DNA of 64,000 bases. Origin: Rahnella aceris. GTDB taxonomy: Bacteria > Pseudomonadota > Gammaproteobacteria > Enterobacterales > Enterobacteriaceae. Location of the stretch: contig NZ_JAADJV010000008.1 of assembly GCF_011684115.1 (NCBI RefSeq), positions 56,802 through 120,801 on the forward strand, written 5' to 3'. A model generated the notes under the pieces. That model made no database searches and was not told where the DNA came from. It saw nothing but the letters and a program-made list of their open reading frames with translations. The position numbers and the translations under genes are program-made. Below, piece after piece: positions 39,381 through 49,485 of this stretch; the first letter of the stretch is position 1; each line of letters starts with the position of its first letter.

Positions 39381-40590
39381 AGCTTATAGCCGGGAATACA
39401 GGCAGCATCAGGTAGAGTTTAATCACAATCGCATTGGCGATATCGATGAAGAATGCGCCCACCATCGGCACCACCAGAAACGCCAGATGCGAAGGGCCAA
39501 ACTGGTTGGTGATCGCCTGCATATTGGCAATGGCCGTCGGGGTGGCACCCAGCCCGAAACCACAGTGTCCTGCCGCCAACACCGCCGCATCGTAGTTTTT
39601 CCCCATCACGCGATAAGTCACGAAAATCGCATAAAGTGCCATTGCGAGGGCTTGAACGATAAGAATTGCCATCATCGGCAAGGCGAGTGCCGCCATCTCC
39701 CACAACTTAAGGCTCATCAATGCCATGGCAAGGAACAGTGACAAACTGACGTTACCCAGCACGGATACCGCACGGTCGAAGACACGATAAAAACCGAGCC
39801 ATGCCAGCATATTACTCAGGATCACACCAACGAAGAGCACGCAGACAAAGGTTGGGATTTCAAATGCCGAGCCTTGCAACAGACTGGCGGCATATGTCCC
39901 TGCCATCAGGCAAATCGCGATCAGGGCAATGGTTTCAACCATCACCAGTGGTGTAATCATCCTGCCAATCGACGGTTTCTCAAATGCGCTCGGATCGACC
40001 ATATCCTCGGGGTTTCCGTTGGGGGTGGAAGAATGGCTGACCAGATAGCGCGCTACCGGCCCCCCAATAATACCGCCGAGCACCAGACCAAAAGTTGCGC
40101 AAGCCATCGCGACTTCCGTCGCATTTTCAAAGCCATAACGCTCGATAAACAGCTTGCTCCATGCCGCGCCGGTGCCGTGGCCACCTGAAAGGGTAATCGA
40201 CCCCGCCAGCAACCCCATCAGCGGATCCAGCCCGAGCATTTTCGCCATTCCGATACCGATGGCATTTTGCAAAAGCAGTAAGCCCACGACGACAAACACC
40301 AGCAGAAACAGCGATTTACCGCCTGCCCGCAGACTTGCCAGATTGGCGTTAAGACCGATCGTGGCAAAAAATGCCAGCATCAGTGGCTCTTTTAAAGACA
40401 TGTCGAAACCGACTTCCCAGCCGAATATCTGGTTGGCGATCAGTAACAATAAAGCGACCAGCAAACCACCGGCAACGGGTTCAGGAATGGTGTATTTTTT
40501 GAGGAATTTGACCGACTGGACGCATTTCCGTCCTAAAAGGAGCACCAACGTGGCGGCAACCAGGGTGCCGTAGGTATCGAGTTGAATCAT
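39379..40590 (-). CDS. gltS: Sodium/glutamate symporter
   Basis: Sodium-dependent glutamate carrier of the ESS family (403 aa) in the inner membrane. Two inverted halves each hold a glycine-rich re-entrant loop: TLSGGHGTGAAWSKLF and AAGHCGFGLGATPTAIANM. It closely follows E. coli GltS (401 aa). It is divergent from xanP over a 238-bp region and converges with the EIIC gene. Confidence 0.96.
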   Translation of the reverse strand: MIQLDTYGTLVAATLVLLLGRKCVQSVKFLKKYTIPEPVAGGLLVALLLLIANQIFGWEVGFDMSLKEPLMLAFFATIGLNANLASLRAGGKSLFLLVFVVVGLLLLQNAIGIGMAKMLGLDPLMGLLAGSITLSGGHGTGAAWSKLFIERYGFENATEVAMACATFGLVLGGIIGGPVARYLVSHSSTPNGNPEDMVDPSAFEKPSIGRMITPLVMVETIALIAICLMAGTYAASLLQGSAFEIPTFVCVLFVGVILSNMLAWLGFYRVFDRAVSVLGNVSLSLFLAMALMSLKLWEMAALALPMMAILIVQALAMALYAIFVTYRVMGKNYDAAVLAAGHCGFGLGATPTAIANMQAITNQFGPSHLAFLVVPMVGAFFIDIANAIVIKLYLMLPVFPAIS

Positions 40591-40757
40591 TGACGAACTC
40601 CATTTTAAAATAAATCCAATAAAATTATCGAGTTATAAAAACTTCACTGACATGTTTTTTCCCAGAAGCTGAATTAGAAGTCATTCAAGCTGCGTCAGGC
40701 AAGAAAAACAGGCCATAAATCCCGTCCAATCCAAAACCAGTCGAGGAATATTGCCAT

Positions 40758-40773
40758 TAGCAAACGATTGCTT
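40758..40773. promoter_or_regulatory. PurR-like operator upstream of xanP
   Basis: TAGCAAACGATTGCTT matches the PurR consensus ACGCAAACGTTTGCGT at 12 of 16 positions, and at 11 of 12 core positions. It lies 56 bases before the xanP start codon in the gltS-xanP divergent region. Confidence 0.6.
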
Positions 40774-40828
40774 TTGTCGTTAATTTCAATAAAAATGCCC
40801 GCTTTGCCGCTTATTGGAATGCCACAGC

Positions 40829-42220
40829 ATGAGTTCGCAAACCGCAGAACAAGAAACACAGCAACCCGATCTTTCCCGCCAGCAAAAAAGTGAACTGATT
40901 TACCGGCTCGAGGACCGCCCGCCATTACCTCAAACGTTATTCGCCGCCTGTCAGCATTTGCTGGCGATGTTTGTTGCGGTAATCACACCAGCACTACTGA
41001 TTTGCCAGGCGCTGGGTTTGCCTGCGCAGGACACGCAGCACATCATCAGCATGTCGCTGTTCGCCTCCGGCCTGGCTTCTATTTTGCAGATTAAAACCTG
41101 GGGACCGGTCGGCTCGGGTTTACTGTCGATTCAGGGCACCAGCTTTAACTTTGTTGCGCCGCTGATCATGGGCGGAATGGCGCTGAAAAATGGCGGTGCG
41201 GATGTGCCGACCATGATGGCGGCGCTGTTCGGCACCCTGATGCTGGCTTCCTGCACTGAAATCATTCTTTCCCGTTTCCTGCATCTCGCACGCCGCATCA
41301 TTACGCCGCTGGTTTCCGGCATCGTGGTGATGATTATCGGGCTGTCGCTGATTCAGGTCGGTCTGACGTCTATCGGCGGCGGTTATGCGGCCATGAGCGA
41401 TCACACATTCGGGGCACCGAAAAATCTGCTGCTGGCTGCCGTCGTGCTGGTAGTGATTGTTCTGCTGAACCGTCAACGTAACCCTTACCTGCGTGTCGCC
41501 TCTCTGGTTATCGCCATGGCGGTGGGTTATCTGGTGGCCTGGATGACGGGCATGTTGCCAACCGTTGCGCCAGCCGCGCAAAGCAACTGGATAACATTAC
41601 CAACGCCGCTGTATTACGGACTGGGTTTTGACTGGAATTTGCTGATCCCGCTGATGCTGATTTTCATGGTGACATCGCTGGAAACCATCGGTGATATTAC
41701 CGCAACCTCGGACGTTTCTGAGCAACCGGTCAGCGGCCCGCTGTACATGAAGCGCATCAAAGGCGGCGTTCTGGCCAATGGCCTGAACTCGATGCTTTCT
41801 GCTGTATTTAACACCTTCCCGAATTCCTGCTTCGGGCAGAACAACGGCGTCATTCAACTGACCGGCGTTGCCAGCCGCTATGTCGGTTTTGTGGTCGCGC
41901 TGATGCTGATCATCCTCGGGCTGTTCCCGGCTGTTGCGGGATTTGTGCAGCATATTCCTGAACCGGTACTGGGCGGCGCGACCATCGTGATGTTCGGTAC
42001 CATTGCCGCTTCGGGTGTGCGCATTGTTTCCCGCGAGCGTCTGAATCGCCGCGCGATTATGATCATGGCGCTTTCTCTCGCCGTCGGTATGGGTGTTTCT
42101 CAGCAGCCGCTGATCCTGCAATTCGCACCGGACTGGCTGAAAACCTTTCTCTCTTCTGGCATTGCAGCGGGCGGCATTACTGCGATTGTTCTGAATCTGG
42201 TTTTCCCTCACGAGAAGTAA
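40829..42220 (+). CDS. xanP: Xanthine permease
   Basis: Proton-coupled xanthine transporter of the NAT/NCS2 family, 463 aa like E. coli XanP (YicE). It has the family signature [17 protein letters not shown] and the conserved [15 protein letters not shown] helix. Fourteen membrane segments are expected. The ATG at 40829 was chosen over an in-frame TTG at 40814 because it gives the family length. A PurR-like box upstream suggests repression by purines. A strong terminator follows. Confidence 0.95.
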   Translation: MSSQTAEQETQQPDLSRQQKSELIYRLEDRPPLPQTLFAACQHLLAMFVAVITPALLICQALGLPAQDTQHIISMSLFASGLASILQIKTWGPVGSGLLSIQGTSFNFVAPLIMGGMALKNGGADVPTMMAALFGTLMLASCTEIILSRFLHLARRIITPLVSGIVVMIIGLSLIQVGLTSIGGGYAAMSDHTFGAPKNLLLAAVVLVVIVLLNRQRNPYLRVASLVIAMAVGYLVAWMTGMLPTVAPAAQSNWITLPTPLYYGLGFDWNLLIPLMLIFMVTSLETIGDITATSDVSEQPVSGPLYMKRIKGGVLANGLNSMLSAVFNTFPNSCFGQNNGVIQLTGVASRYVGFVVALMLIILGLFPAVAGFVQHIPEPVLGGATIVMFGTIAASGVRIVSRERLNRRAIMIMALSLAVGMGVSQQPLILQFAPDWLKTFLSSGIAAGGITAIVLNLVFPHEK

Positions 42221-42245
42221 AAGCAGGATGTAATCCGCGTGCAAC

Positions 42246-42279
42246 AGCGGCAGAGGGTCTGGAACCTCTGCCGCTTTTT
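42246..42279 (+). terminator. Terminator of xanP
   Basis: AGCGGCAGAGG and CCTCTGCCGCT form an 11-bp stem followed by TTTTTA. Confidence 0.92.
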
Positions 42280-42373
42280 ATTGCCTCCATTTGGCTAACC
42301 TGTTGAGAAAATTCGCTGTTTGCGGCATAAACAAAGAATCTTTTTCCATTTTCCCGTTACAGGGCTCCAGACG

Positions 42374-44068
42374 ATGAGATTTATCGGTAAAATTTTGCTG
42401 ACGTTCGCCTTACTTCTGGTGCTGGCGATCGTGCTGGTGTACGTCCTATTACAAACCCGCTGGGCTGCTGGCTGGGTCAGCCGCTGGGTCAGCAATAACA
42501 GCGAGTACCGTCTCTCCGTGGAGAAACTCGACCATAACTGGTCGTCGCCGGGTCGGGTGACGTTAACCAATGTCATCTTCGGGCAGAAGAATCAGCCGGA
42601 AGTGCTGAATGCCGGTGAAGTTGATCTGGATTTAAGCTGGCGTCAGATCACCGAGCCACGCTTTTTCGATCGCGTCGTGCTGGTCAGCGGACGCCTCAAT
42701 GTCAGTCCTTCGTCAATGAATTTGCCATTGCAGGCCAATACCCTGCAACTGAGTAAAATGGCGCTCACCGGCAATACCGCTGGCTTAGACATTCAGGGTC
42801 AGCAGATTAACGCCGGTATTTCGCCGTGGCAGCCAAAACCCAATCAGCTTTTAGGCGATAAGGCAGACTTCCAGCTGAGCGCCGCCAGCCTGACGGTCAA
42901 CGGACTGCCGGCCGAAAATGTGCTGATTCAGGGCAACATCAATAATAAGAATCTGACGCTGAGTAATTTTGGCGGCGATCTGGCTCGCGGTCAGTTAACG
43001 GGTAAAGCGACGCAGGCCGCCGATGGCAGCTGGAACATAGAAAACCTGCGGCTGAGCAATGTGCGTCTGCAAACCTCCAAACCGCTTTCTGCTTTCTTCG
43101 ACGACTTCCAGACCCTGCCAAAAGTGACTATTCAGCGACTTGATCTGATCGACGCGCGTTTGCAGGGAACAGACTGGGCATTCAGCGACGTTGATTTGTC
43201 CGTGCAGGATCTGACGCTCGAAAAAGGCGACTGGCAAAGTGATGACGGCGAAATCACCCTGAATGCGACGGATATGATTGATGGAAACCTGCATATTCAG
43301 GATCCGATCATCAGCCTCGACCTTTCGCCGCAGGGCATTGCGATCAAACAAGCTACGGCGCGCTGGGAGCGCAGTTTATTGCGCACGACCGGCAACTGGC
43401 TGCGCGCCAACAAACGCCTTCAGCTTGATGAAGTGTCTGTTGCGGGGCTGGAATACACCTTGCCGGAAAACTGGAAACAACTCTGGAATCAGGCACTGCC
43501 GGATTCGCTGTCTGAAGTCTTTATCAGCCGGTTCATTGCTAACCGGAACCTGATTATTGATATCAATCCGCAGTTCCCCTTCCAGCTGACTGCACTTGAT
43601 GGCCTCGGCAATAACCTGTTGCTGGCGCGTAATCATCAGTGGGGGATCTGGAGCGGTAAGCTGAATCTGAATGCAAGTGAAGCCACATTTAACCGCAATG
43701 ACGTGCGCCGTCCTTCCATCACCCTGGAGGCGAACGACCGTCAGGTGAGTATTTCTGAGCTGAGCGCCTTTACCAAAGAAGGATTGCTGGAAGCCAGTGC
43801 GACGGTTGATCAGCAGCCGCAGCGTCATTTCTCTGTGAAGATGACCGCCCGCTCAGTACCGGCGAATCAGCTGGAAAACTGGGGATGGCCACATGTGGCG
43901 CTGGAAGGTAACGCTAATATGCAGCTGAATCTGCAAGGACAGATGCCGGCAAACGTGGATTACAAACCCACGCTCAGCGGGACATTGCAGATAAACGGCA
44001 GCCAGACAATTGACCAGAGAATGGTAAACGGGTTGGTTTCCGGTACGCCAGCATCTGCTACTCCTTAA
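42374..44068 (+). CDS. yicH: AsmA-family protein YicH
   Basis: Protein of 564 aa with one N-terminal membrane anchor (FIGKILLTFALLLVLAIVLVYV) and a long beta-rich periplasmic part of AsmA type. Members such as TamB, YhdP and AsmA form bridge-like lipid conduits between the membranes; YicH is the least studied. The in-frame ATG 54 bases upstream is rejected because the anchor then lies at the very start, as in E. coli YicH (569 aa). It ends at a bidirectional terminator. Confidence 0.93.
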   Translation: MRFIGKILLTFALLLVLAIVLVYVLLQTRWAAGWVSRWVSNNSEYRLSVEKLDHNWSSPGRVTLTNVIFGQKNQPEVLNAGEVDLDLSWRQITEPRFFDRVVLVSGRLNVSPSSMNLPLQANTLQLSKMALTGNTAGLDIQGQQINAGISPWQPKPNQLLGDKADFQLSAASLTVNGLPAENVLIQGNINNKNLTLSNFGGDLARGQLTGKATQAADGSWNIENLRLSNVRLQTSKPLSAFFDDFQTLPKVTIQRLDLIDARLQGTDWAFSDVDLSVQDLTLEKGDWQSDDGEITLNATDMIDGNLHIQDPIISLDLSPQGIAIKQATARWERSLLRTTGNWLRANKRLQLDEVSVAGLEYTLPENWKQLWNQALPDSLSEVFISRFIANRNLIIDINPQFPFQLTALDGLGNNLLLARNHQWGIWSGKLNLNASEATFNRNDVRRPSITLEANDRQVSISELSAFTKEGLLEASATVDQQPQRHFSVKMTARSVPANQLENWGWPHVALEGNANMQLNLQGQMPANVDYKPTLSGTLQINGSQTIDQRMVNGLVSGTPASATP

Positions 44069-44089
44069 TCCAGGCATCACCAAAAATGC

Positions 44090-44118
44090 AAAAGGCACCG
44101 CAATGGCGGTGCCTTTTA
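44090..44118. terminator. Bidirectional terminator yicH / yiiD
   Basis: GGCACCGC and GCGGTGCC form an 8-bp stem with loop AATG, with AAAA before and TTTT after. Confidence 0.9.
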
Positions 44119-44135
44119 TTTTGGGTAGAAACCAA

Positions 44136-45068
44136 TCAGTTAATTTCAGGCTCCAGCGGTGCGCCGGGCGCGGCGGGCAATACCAGATAGGTGCCTTCAA
44201 ACACCGCGCCGTCTGTCTCATCGCCGTATAAATTCACTTCGAGTTGCACGCGTGCTTTCCGCCCGCGAGCCAGACGGTCGAGATCACCGCGGACAGAGCC
44301 CAGGTCGGCAACGGCACGCGGCCTGCCGGTCACCGGCATGCTGTAACGGATATGCGCATCCGCCAGCACAATGGTGCCGCCCAGATGGCGCTCACGCAGC
44401 AGCAGCCAGATCAGCCCCCAGCCGGTCAGCGTTGCCAGCGAAAACAAACTGCCAGCGAACAATGTATGGTGCGGATTCTGGTTGCCCGTTTCCGGCATCG
44501 TGGTGACAAATCGCTGGCCGGTGTACTGACTGATACGTACGCCCATTTTTTCGCTGAGCGGGATGTGGTCATACCAGGCCTGCTGAAGCTGACCGCACCA
44601 GTCAGGGCGATGCAGAATATCATCCAGCGTTTCGATGGGTTTTATCATCAGGAAGTGGCGAACCGGCGTTGTTTGCGGCGTGGTGATTTCGCCCTGATTC
44701 ACAAAGCCCAGTTTGGCAAAGAAATCCACGGCATCTTCGCGGGCGCTACAGACCACTCGTTTCACCCCTTCCTGACGCGCCACAGACTCCAGGGTCATCG
44801 CGACCAGCGTTCCCAGCCCTTTGTCTTGTACATTTGGATCAACCGCCAGAAAGCGGATAGAGGCTTCATTATCGGCATTGATATATAAACGGCCAACCGC
44901 CACCGGTTCGCCCTCCTCATCAACCACCATCTGGTGATGTGCGATGGAATCGTAGGCATCACGCTCTGAACCCTCCGGCTGATGCAACGGTTTACGCAGC
45001 ATTTCCCAACGGAATCGGTAATAGGCGGCCAGTTCTTTTTCGGTCGTTGGTACTCTCAGATGATACAT
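44136..45068 (-). CDS. yiiD: YiiD (FabY-type) fused GNAT / thioesterase-like protein
   Basis: Two-domain protein of 310 aa. The N-terminal ~150 residues are a GNAT acyltransferase ([22 protein letters not shown] contains the acetyl-CoA binding loop). The C-terminal ~150 residues match the YiiD_C hotdog/thioesterase-like domain ([22 protein letters not shown]). The E. coli homologue has been proposed to help initiate fatty-acid synthesis (name FabY). It lies upstream of dtd on the same strand, 33 bases away. Activity is inferred. Confidence 0.92.
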   Translation of the reverse strand: MYHLRVPTTEKELAAYYRFRWEMLRKPLHQPEGSERDAYDSIAHHQMVVDEEGEPVAVGRLYINADNEASIRFLAVDPNVQDKGLGTLVAMTLESVARQEGVKRVVCSAREDAVDFFAKLGFVNQGEITTPQTTPVRHFLMIKPIETLDDILHRPDWCGQLQQAWYDHIPLSEKMGVRISQYTGQRFVTTMPETGNQNPHHTLFAGSLFSLATLTGWGLIWLLLRERHLGGTIVLADAHIRYSMPVTGRPRAVADLGSVRGDLDRLARGRKARVQLEVNLYGDETDGAVFEGTYLVLPAAPGAPLEPEIN

Positions 45069-45101
45069 AGATGCTTTCTCTCCGGCGTTATGCCTTATAG
45101 A

Positions 45102-45539
45102 TCAGACTTGTAGCCAGAAGGTCACCGGCCCGTCGTTCACCAGTGCCACTTTCATATCCGCTGCAAAGCGTCCGGTTTCGGTAGCAATGCCCTTTTCCCG
45201 GCACTGCCCGCAAAAATACTGATATAACCGCTCCGCTTCCTGTGGCTCAGCCCCGCGCGAGAACCCAGGACGCATGCCTTTTTGTGTGTCCGCCGCCAGC
45301 GTGAACTGCGACACCACCAGCAGGCTGCCACCGGCCTGCTGCACGTTCAGATTCATCTTGTCATTTTCGTCACCGAAGATTCGGTACCCGATCACCCGTT
45401 CACAAAGGCGTTTGGCTTTTTGTTCGTCATCGCCCTGTTCAACGCCCAGTAAAACCAGTAACCCCGGTCCTATCTGGCCACAGATTTCGCCATCGATCGT
45501 AACGCTGGCATTCAATACCCGCTGAATTAACGCAATCAT
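45102..45539 (-). CDS. dtd: D-aminoacyl-tRNA deacylase
   Basis: Homodimeric deacylase (145 aa) that hydrolyses D-aminoacyl-tRNAs and also clears mischarged glycine. The two active-site motifs are [12 protein letters not shown] and the C-terminal NDGPVTFW, the latter holding the Gly-cisPro pair. It forms a run with yihY and yiiD on the minus strand. Confidence 0.96.
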   Translation of the reverse strand: MIALIQRVLNASVTIDGEICGQIGPGLLVLLGVEQGDDEQKAKRLCERVIGYRIFGDENDKMNLNVQQAGGSLLVVSQFTLAADTQKGMRPGFSRGAEPQEAERLYQYFCGQCREKGIATETGRFAADMKVALVNDGPVTFWLQV

Positions 45540-45557
45540 ACAAATCCTTCGGACTGA

Positions 45558-46427
45558 TTATTCTTCTGCCCTATGTTGAGCAGACTGCAATTTTCTTAGA
45601 GAACGGTACTCGCCCAGCGTGACGGTAATTTCCGCCCCAAGAAGAACGATACACCAGCTGACATAGACCCAGAGAAATAAAATGGGGATCACCGCCAGTA
45701 CACCGTAAATCAACTGATATGACGGGAAAAGCTGAATGTATAAGGTGAAGATTTTTTTACTCAACTCGAATAATACGCCGGAGACCAGTGCGCCGATCAG
45801 GGCATCTTTTGCCGGCACTCTGACCGTCGGGACTACCTGATAGAGCAGCCAGAATGTCACCCAGGAGATCAGCAAGGGCAGAATGCGCAGCGCGTGGTCG
45901 ATCACCGAATGCACACCGCTGATGTTCAGCCAGTTCAGGGAGAGCAGATATGAGCTGACAGCCACGCTGGCCACCAGCAGAATTGGCCCGAGCGTTAACA
46001 CCATCCAGTACACAGCGAAAGAAAACACAATCGGACGCGTGGTTTTGCTGTCCCAGATTTTGTTCAGCACGCTGTCTACCGAGGCTATCAGAAGTAGCGC
46101 GGTGACAATTAATCCACAGGTGCCCACGGCCGTCATTTTGCTGGAGTTGGCAACAAACTGTTCCAGATAGCGCTGGATAGTATTACCGGTCGCGGGCATG
46201 AAGTTGGAAAAGATGAATGTTTTCAGCTGCATGCTGATTTCTGAAAAAACAGGGAATAATGCAAAAAGTGAAAATACCACGGCGATCAGCGGCACGAGCG
46301 ATAGCAAAGAGACATAGGCCAGATGGCCCGCCAGAAGCGTCAGGCCATCTTTATCCGAACGCTTTAAAAGCAGGCGCGTAAATTTCCACAACGATTTTAG
46401 GTAGTGGCTCAGTGCCCTTTTCTGCAT
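45558..46427 (-). CDS. yihY: YihY family inner membrane protein
   Basis: Membrane protein of 289 aa with about six hydrophobic segments, of the YihY/BrkB family once misnamed RNase BN. Typical blocks are [36 protein letters not shown] and [32 protein letters not shown]. Function is not established. It is 11 bases after yihX and 18 before dtd, in one operon. Confidence 0.94.
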   Translation of the reverse strand: MQKRALSHYLKSLWKFTRLLLKRSDKDGLTLLAGHLAYVSLLSLVPLIAVVFSLFALFPVFSEISMQLKTFIFSNFMPATGNTIQRYLEQFVANSSKMTAVGTCGLIVTALLLIASVDSVLNKIWDSKTTRPIVFSFAVYWMVLTLGPILLVASVAVSSYLLSLNWLNISGVHSVIDHALRILPLLISWVTFWLLYQVVPTVRVPAKDALIGALVSGVLFELSKKIFTLYIQLFPSYQLIYGVLAVIPILFLWVYVSWCIVLLGAEITVTLGEYRSLRKLQSAQHRAEE

Positions 46428-46438
46428 CCTTACATCCT

Positions 46439-47026
46439 TCAGGAAAAGTATTTCGGTACCGTCTGGTTATCTTCTACCCATACAGCCTCAATGCCAGCAT
46501 TCCGGGCGGCTTCGATATTTTCAGCAACATCATCAAAGAACACGGCCTGATCGGCGGTGAATCCTTCTTTCTCCAGAACATGCCGGAAAATTTCGGGCTC
46601 CGGTTTGCGCATACCCAAATTTTGCGAGAGGTACATCGCGTCGGTATTGGCTTCGATTTCAGGATAATGATGAGGCCAGAAATCCAGATGTAAGCGGTTG
46701 GTATTAGAAAGCACGACGACACGATGACCTTCTTCGCGCAGTTTCTGAAACAGGGCAATGACCTCAGGACGCAGACCAACAAACACCGCATGCCAGCCCG
46801 CACTGAATTGTTCAAAGCTTAGTGCGATACCCATTTCATGACATAAATCGGCAGCAAACTGTTCGTCGCTGATTTCACCACGCTCGTGTTTCTGGAACAC
46901 CTCGCCCATTGAAAACCGCTCGGTCAGCGTCGCCAGCGGGGTGCCACTCAGATGGCTCCACACCCCCAGCACTCGTTTGAAATCAATATCAATAATGACG
47001 TTTCCCATATCAAAAATGTACAGCAT
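46439..47026 (-). CDS. yihX: HAD-like glucose-1-phosphatase YihX
   Basis: HAD phosphatase of 195 aa. Motif I is [13 protein letters not shown], motif [12 protein letters not shown], motif III the lysine of [10 protein letters not shown], motif [15 protein letters not shown]. coli YihX hydrolyses alpha-D-glucose-1-phosphate released from glycogen. It heads the yihX-yihY-dtd-yiiD run, downstream of the typA terminator. Confidence 0.94.
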   Translation of the reverse strand: MLYIFDMGNVIIDIDFKRVLGVWSHLSGTPLATLTERFSMGEVFQKHERGEISDEQFAADLCHEMGIALSFEQFSAGWHAVFVGLRPEVIALFQKLREEGHRVVVLSNTNRLHLDFWPHHYPEIEANTDAMYLSQNLGMRKPEPEIFRHVLEKEGFTADQAVFFDDVAENIEAARNAGIEAVWVEDNQTVPKYFS

Positions 47027-47131
47027 TGCACGCTCCTGATTTCAAAGATGACAGTTAACTTTAGCGGTAAAACGTACAAGTGAACAGGGGCAACGCGACG
47101 GGGCGTAACGAACGGAGGAGAAAAAAACATA

Positions 47132-47165
47132 AAAAAAACAGGGTACCCGAAGGCACCCTGTTTCT
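47132..47165 (-). terminator. Terminator of typA
   Basis: On the minus strand CAGGGTGCC and GGGTACCCTG pair around TTC, followed by TTTTTTTT. Confidence 0.85.
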
Positions 47166-47190
47166 GTGTAACGGCAAACGTTAAAGAAGA

Positions 47191-49014
47191 TTAACCTTCT
47201 TTAGGACCACGCATTGCACGTTTACGATCGTTCTCGGTCAGGTGACGTTTACGGATACGCACAGACAGAGGAGTCACTTCGACCAGTTCGTCATCATCGA
47301 TGAATTCCAGAGCTTGCTCCAGAGACATTTTGATAGCAGGAACCAGAGTCGTTGCTTCGTCAGTACCGGACGCACGCATGTTAGTCAGTTTCTTACCGGT
47401 CAGGCAGTTCACGGTCAGGTCGTTAGAACGTGAGTGAATACCGATGATCTGGCCTTCATACACTTCTGCGCCGTGGCCCAGGAACAATTTACCGCGGTCT
47501 TGCAGGCTGAACAGTGCGAACGCAACAGCTTTACCCTGACCGTTGGAGATCAGCACGCCGTTCTGACGCTGGCCGATTTCGCCCGGACGAACGTCATCGT
47601 AGTGGCTGAACGTGGAGTACAGCAGACCGGTACCGGAAGTCATGGTCATGAATTCGGTACGGAAGCCGATCAGGCCACGTGCTGGGATCAGGTAATCAAG
47701 ACGGATACGACCTTTACCGTCTGGGATCATGTCTTTGACATCGCCTTTACGCTCACCCATGGCCTGCATAACAGAACCCTGGTGTTGCTCTTCGATATCC
47801 AGTGTCACGTTCTCGAATGGCTCTTGCATGCGGCCATCGATTTTACGGTTGATTACTTTAGGACGGGAAACCGCCAGCTCGAAACCTTCACGACGCATAT
47901 TTTCGATCAGAACCGACAGGTGAAGTTCACCACGGCCTGAAACACGGAATGCATCAGCATCTTCAGTTTCTTCAACACGCAATGCAACGTTGTGCACCAG
48001 CTCTTTGTTCAGACGGTCAAGGATCTGACGTGAAGTCACATACTTACCTTCTTTACCACAGAACGGAGAGGTGTTTACGTTGAAGTACATGGTTACTGTT
48101 GGTTCATCAACGCTCAGCGCAGGCAGAGCTTCAACATTCGCCGGATCACAGATTGTGTCGGAAATGTTCAGTTCGCCCAGGCCGGTGATTGCGATGATGT
48201 CGCCCGCTTCAGCAACGGTGGCTTCGATACGCTCAAGACCCATGTGGGTCAGAACTTTACCGACTTTACCGTTGCGGGTTTTGCCTTCGCTGTCGATGAC
48301 AGTGATTTGCTGGTTAGGCTTAACGGTACCGCGTTTGATGCGGCCGATGCCGATGACGCCAACATAGTTGTTGTAGTCCAGCTGAGAGATTTGCATCTGG
48401 AACGGTGCTTCCATCTCAACTTGTGGCGGAGATACGTGGTCAACGATCGCCTGGTACAGCGGGGTCATGTCTTCGGCCATATCGTTATGGTCGTTACCCG
48501 CGATACCCATCAGTGCTGATGCATAGATGATTGGGAAATCGAGTTGTTCGTCGGTTGCGTCCAGGTTTACAAACAGGTCGAAGACCTGATCGACAACCCA
48601 GTCAGGACGCGCGCCAGGGCGGTCAACCTTGTTGATTACCACGATCGGTTTCAGACCATTAGCGAAGGCTTTTTTGGTCACGAAACGGGTTTGCGGCATT
48701 GGGCCATCCATTGCATCCACAACCAGCAGCACCGAGTCGACCATTGACATCACACGCTCTACCTCACCGCCGAAGTCGGCGTGTCCTGGGGTATCCACGA
48801 TGTTGATGCGGTAGTCTTTCCAATTAATGGCGGTGTTTTTTGCGAGGATGGTAATCCCACGCTCTTTCTCCAAATCGTTGGAGTCCATTACGCGTTCAGT
48901 GGCTTCTACACGCTCTCCGAAAGTACCGGATTGTTGCAGCAGCTTGTCGACCAGGGTGGTTTTACCATGGTCAACGTGGGCAATAATGGCGATGTTACGC
49001 AAATTTTCGATCAC
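47191..49014 (-). CDS. typA: Ribosome-dependent GTPase TypA/BipA
   Basis: Translational GTPase of 607 aa, identical in length to E. coli BipA. It assists 50S assembly at low temperature and stress translation. G1 is [10 protein letters not shown] (residues ~11-20), G3 [10 protein letters not shown]4 NKVD. EF-G-like domains follow, then the BipA-specific C-terminal part. It is divergent from glnA across a 471-bp regulatory region, as in E. coli. Confidence 0.97.
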   Translation of the reverse strand: MIENLRNIAIIAHVDHGKTTLVDKLLQQSGTFGERVEATERVMDSNDLEKERGITILAKNTAINWKDYRINIVDTPGHADFGGEVERVMSMVDSVLLVVDAMDGPMPQTRFVTKKAFANGLKPIVVINKVDRPGARPDWVVDQVFDLFVNLDATDEQLDFPIIYASALMGIAGNDHNDMAEDMTPLYQAIVDHVSPPQVEMEAPFQMQISQLDYNNYVGVIGIGRIKRGTVKPNQQITVIDSEGKTRNGKVGKVLTHMGLERIEATVAEAGDIIAITGLGELNISDTICDPANVEALPALSVDEPTVTMYFNVNTSPFCGKEGKYVTSRQILDRLNKELVHNVALRVEETEDADAFRVSGRGELHLSVLIENMRREGFELAVSRPKVINRKIDGRMQEPFENVTLDIEEQHQGSVMQAMGERKGDVKDMIPDGKGRIRLDYLIPARGLIGFRTEFMTMTSGTGLLYSTFSHYDDVRPGEIGQRQNGVLISNGQGKAVAFALFSLQDRGKLFLGHGAEVYEGQIIGIHSRSNDLTVNCLTGKKLTNMRASGTDEATTLVPAIKMSLEQALEFIDDDELVEVTPLSVRIRKRHLTENDRKRAMRGPKEG

Positions 49015-49165
49015 AGCTTTGCCTCAGGCATTAGAAATAGCGCGCTATTGTACACGTATTAAGCGAGGTTCTAAACAAGATCACAAGGATCTTGTTGAAA
49101 CAACTTATGGATGGCTACTTTGTGATCCCTTTCACGGTGCAAAAAGACCACTGAACCATTATGAC

Positions 49166-49180
49166 GCACCATTATAGTGC
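49166..49180. promoter_or_regulatory. NtrC enhancer site 1 of glnA
   Basis: GCACCATTATAGTGC fits the NtrC consensus GCACTATNNTGGTGC (reverse) at every defined position. Its centre is near -140 relative to the predicted glnAp2 start. Confidence 0.9.
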
Positions 49181-49197
49181 TTTCACTCTCACAGTTA

Positions 49198-49212
49198 GCA
49201 CCATTTTAGTGC
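49198..49212. promoter_or_regulatory. NtrC enhancer site 2 of glnA
   Basis: GCACCATTTTAGTGC differs from site 1 in one base. Its centre is 32 bp from that of site 1, i.e. three helical turns, near -108. Weaker half-sites (TGGTGC, GTGCA) follow at 49226-49257. Confidence 0.88.
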
Positions 49213-49286
49213 GAGAATTCCGTTATGGTGCATACTTGTCGAGTGCAAAAGCCCTGTAAAATGGCGTTGTTTGCATTTTCTCAAAG

Positions 49287-49303
49287 TTGGCACAGTTTTC
49301 GCT
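49287..49303 (+). promoter_or_regulatory. Sigma-54 promoter glnAp2
   Basis: TTGGCACAGTTTTCGCT contains the -24 GG and -12 GC elements with correct spacing and differs from the E. coli glnAp2 core by one base. The expected start is near 49313. The 471-bp region 49015-49485 otherwise holds the typA promoter and an AT-rich leader. Confidence 0.92.
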
Positions 49304-49485
49304 AATAGTTTTTAGAGTAAAAGTTTTTTAGGGTAAAAAATTTTTTACAGGGTGAAGAGCCTGACCAGACAAATAATAGCGCTGTTCAGTCTACACGCCA
49401 GTTCCAGTAAGGCTGTTATTTCCAACTAAAGACCAAAAATGGTTATTCGTTCCACGACGATAATGAGAAATTCGGGAGAACTAGT

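Noticed and set aside
41597..42244. 215-codon open frame antisense to xanP
   Set aside because: Shadow of xanP; His/Arg/Gln-rich composition typical of an antisense frame in GC-rich coding DNA.
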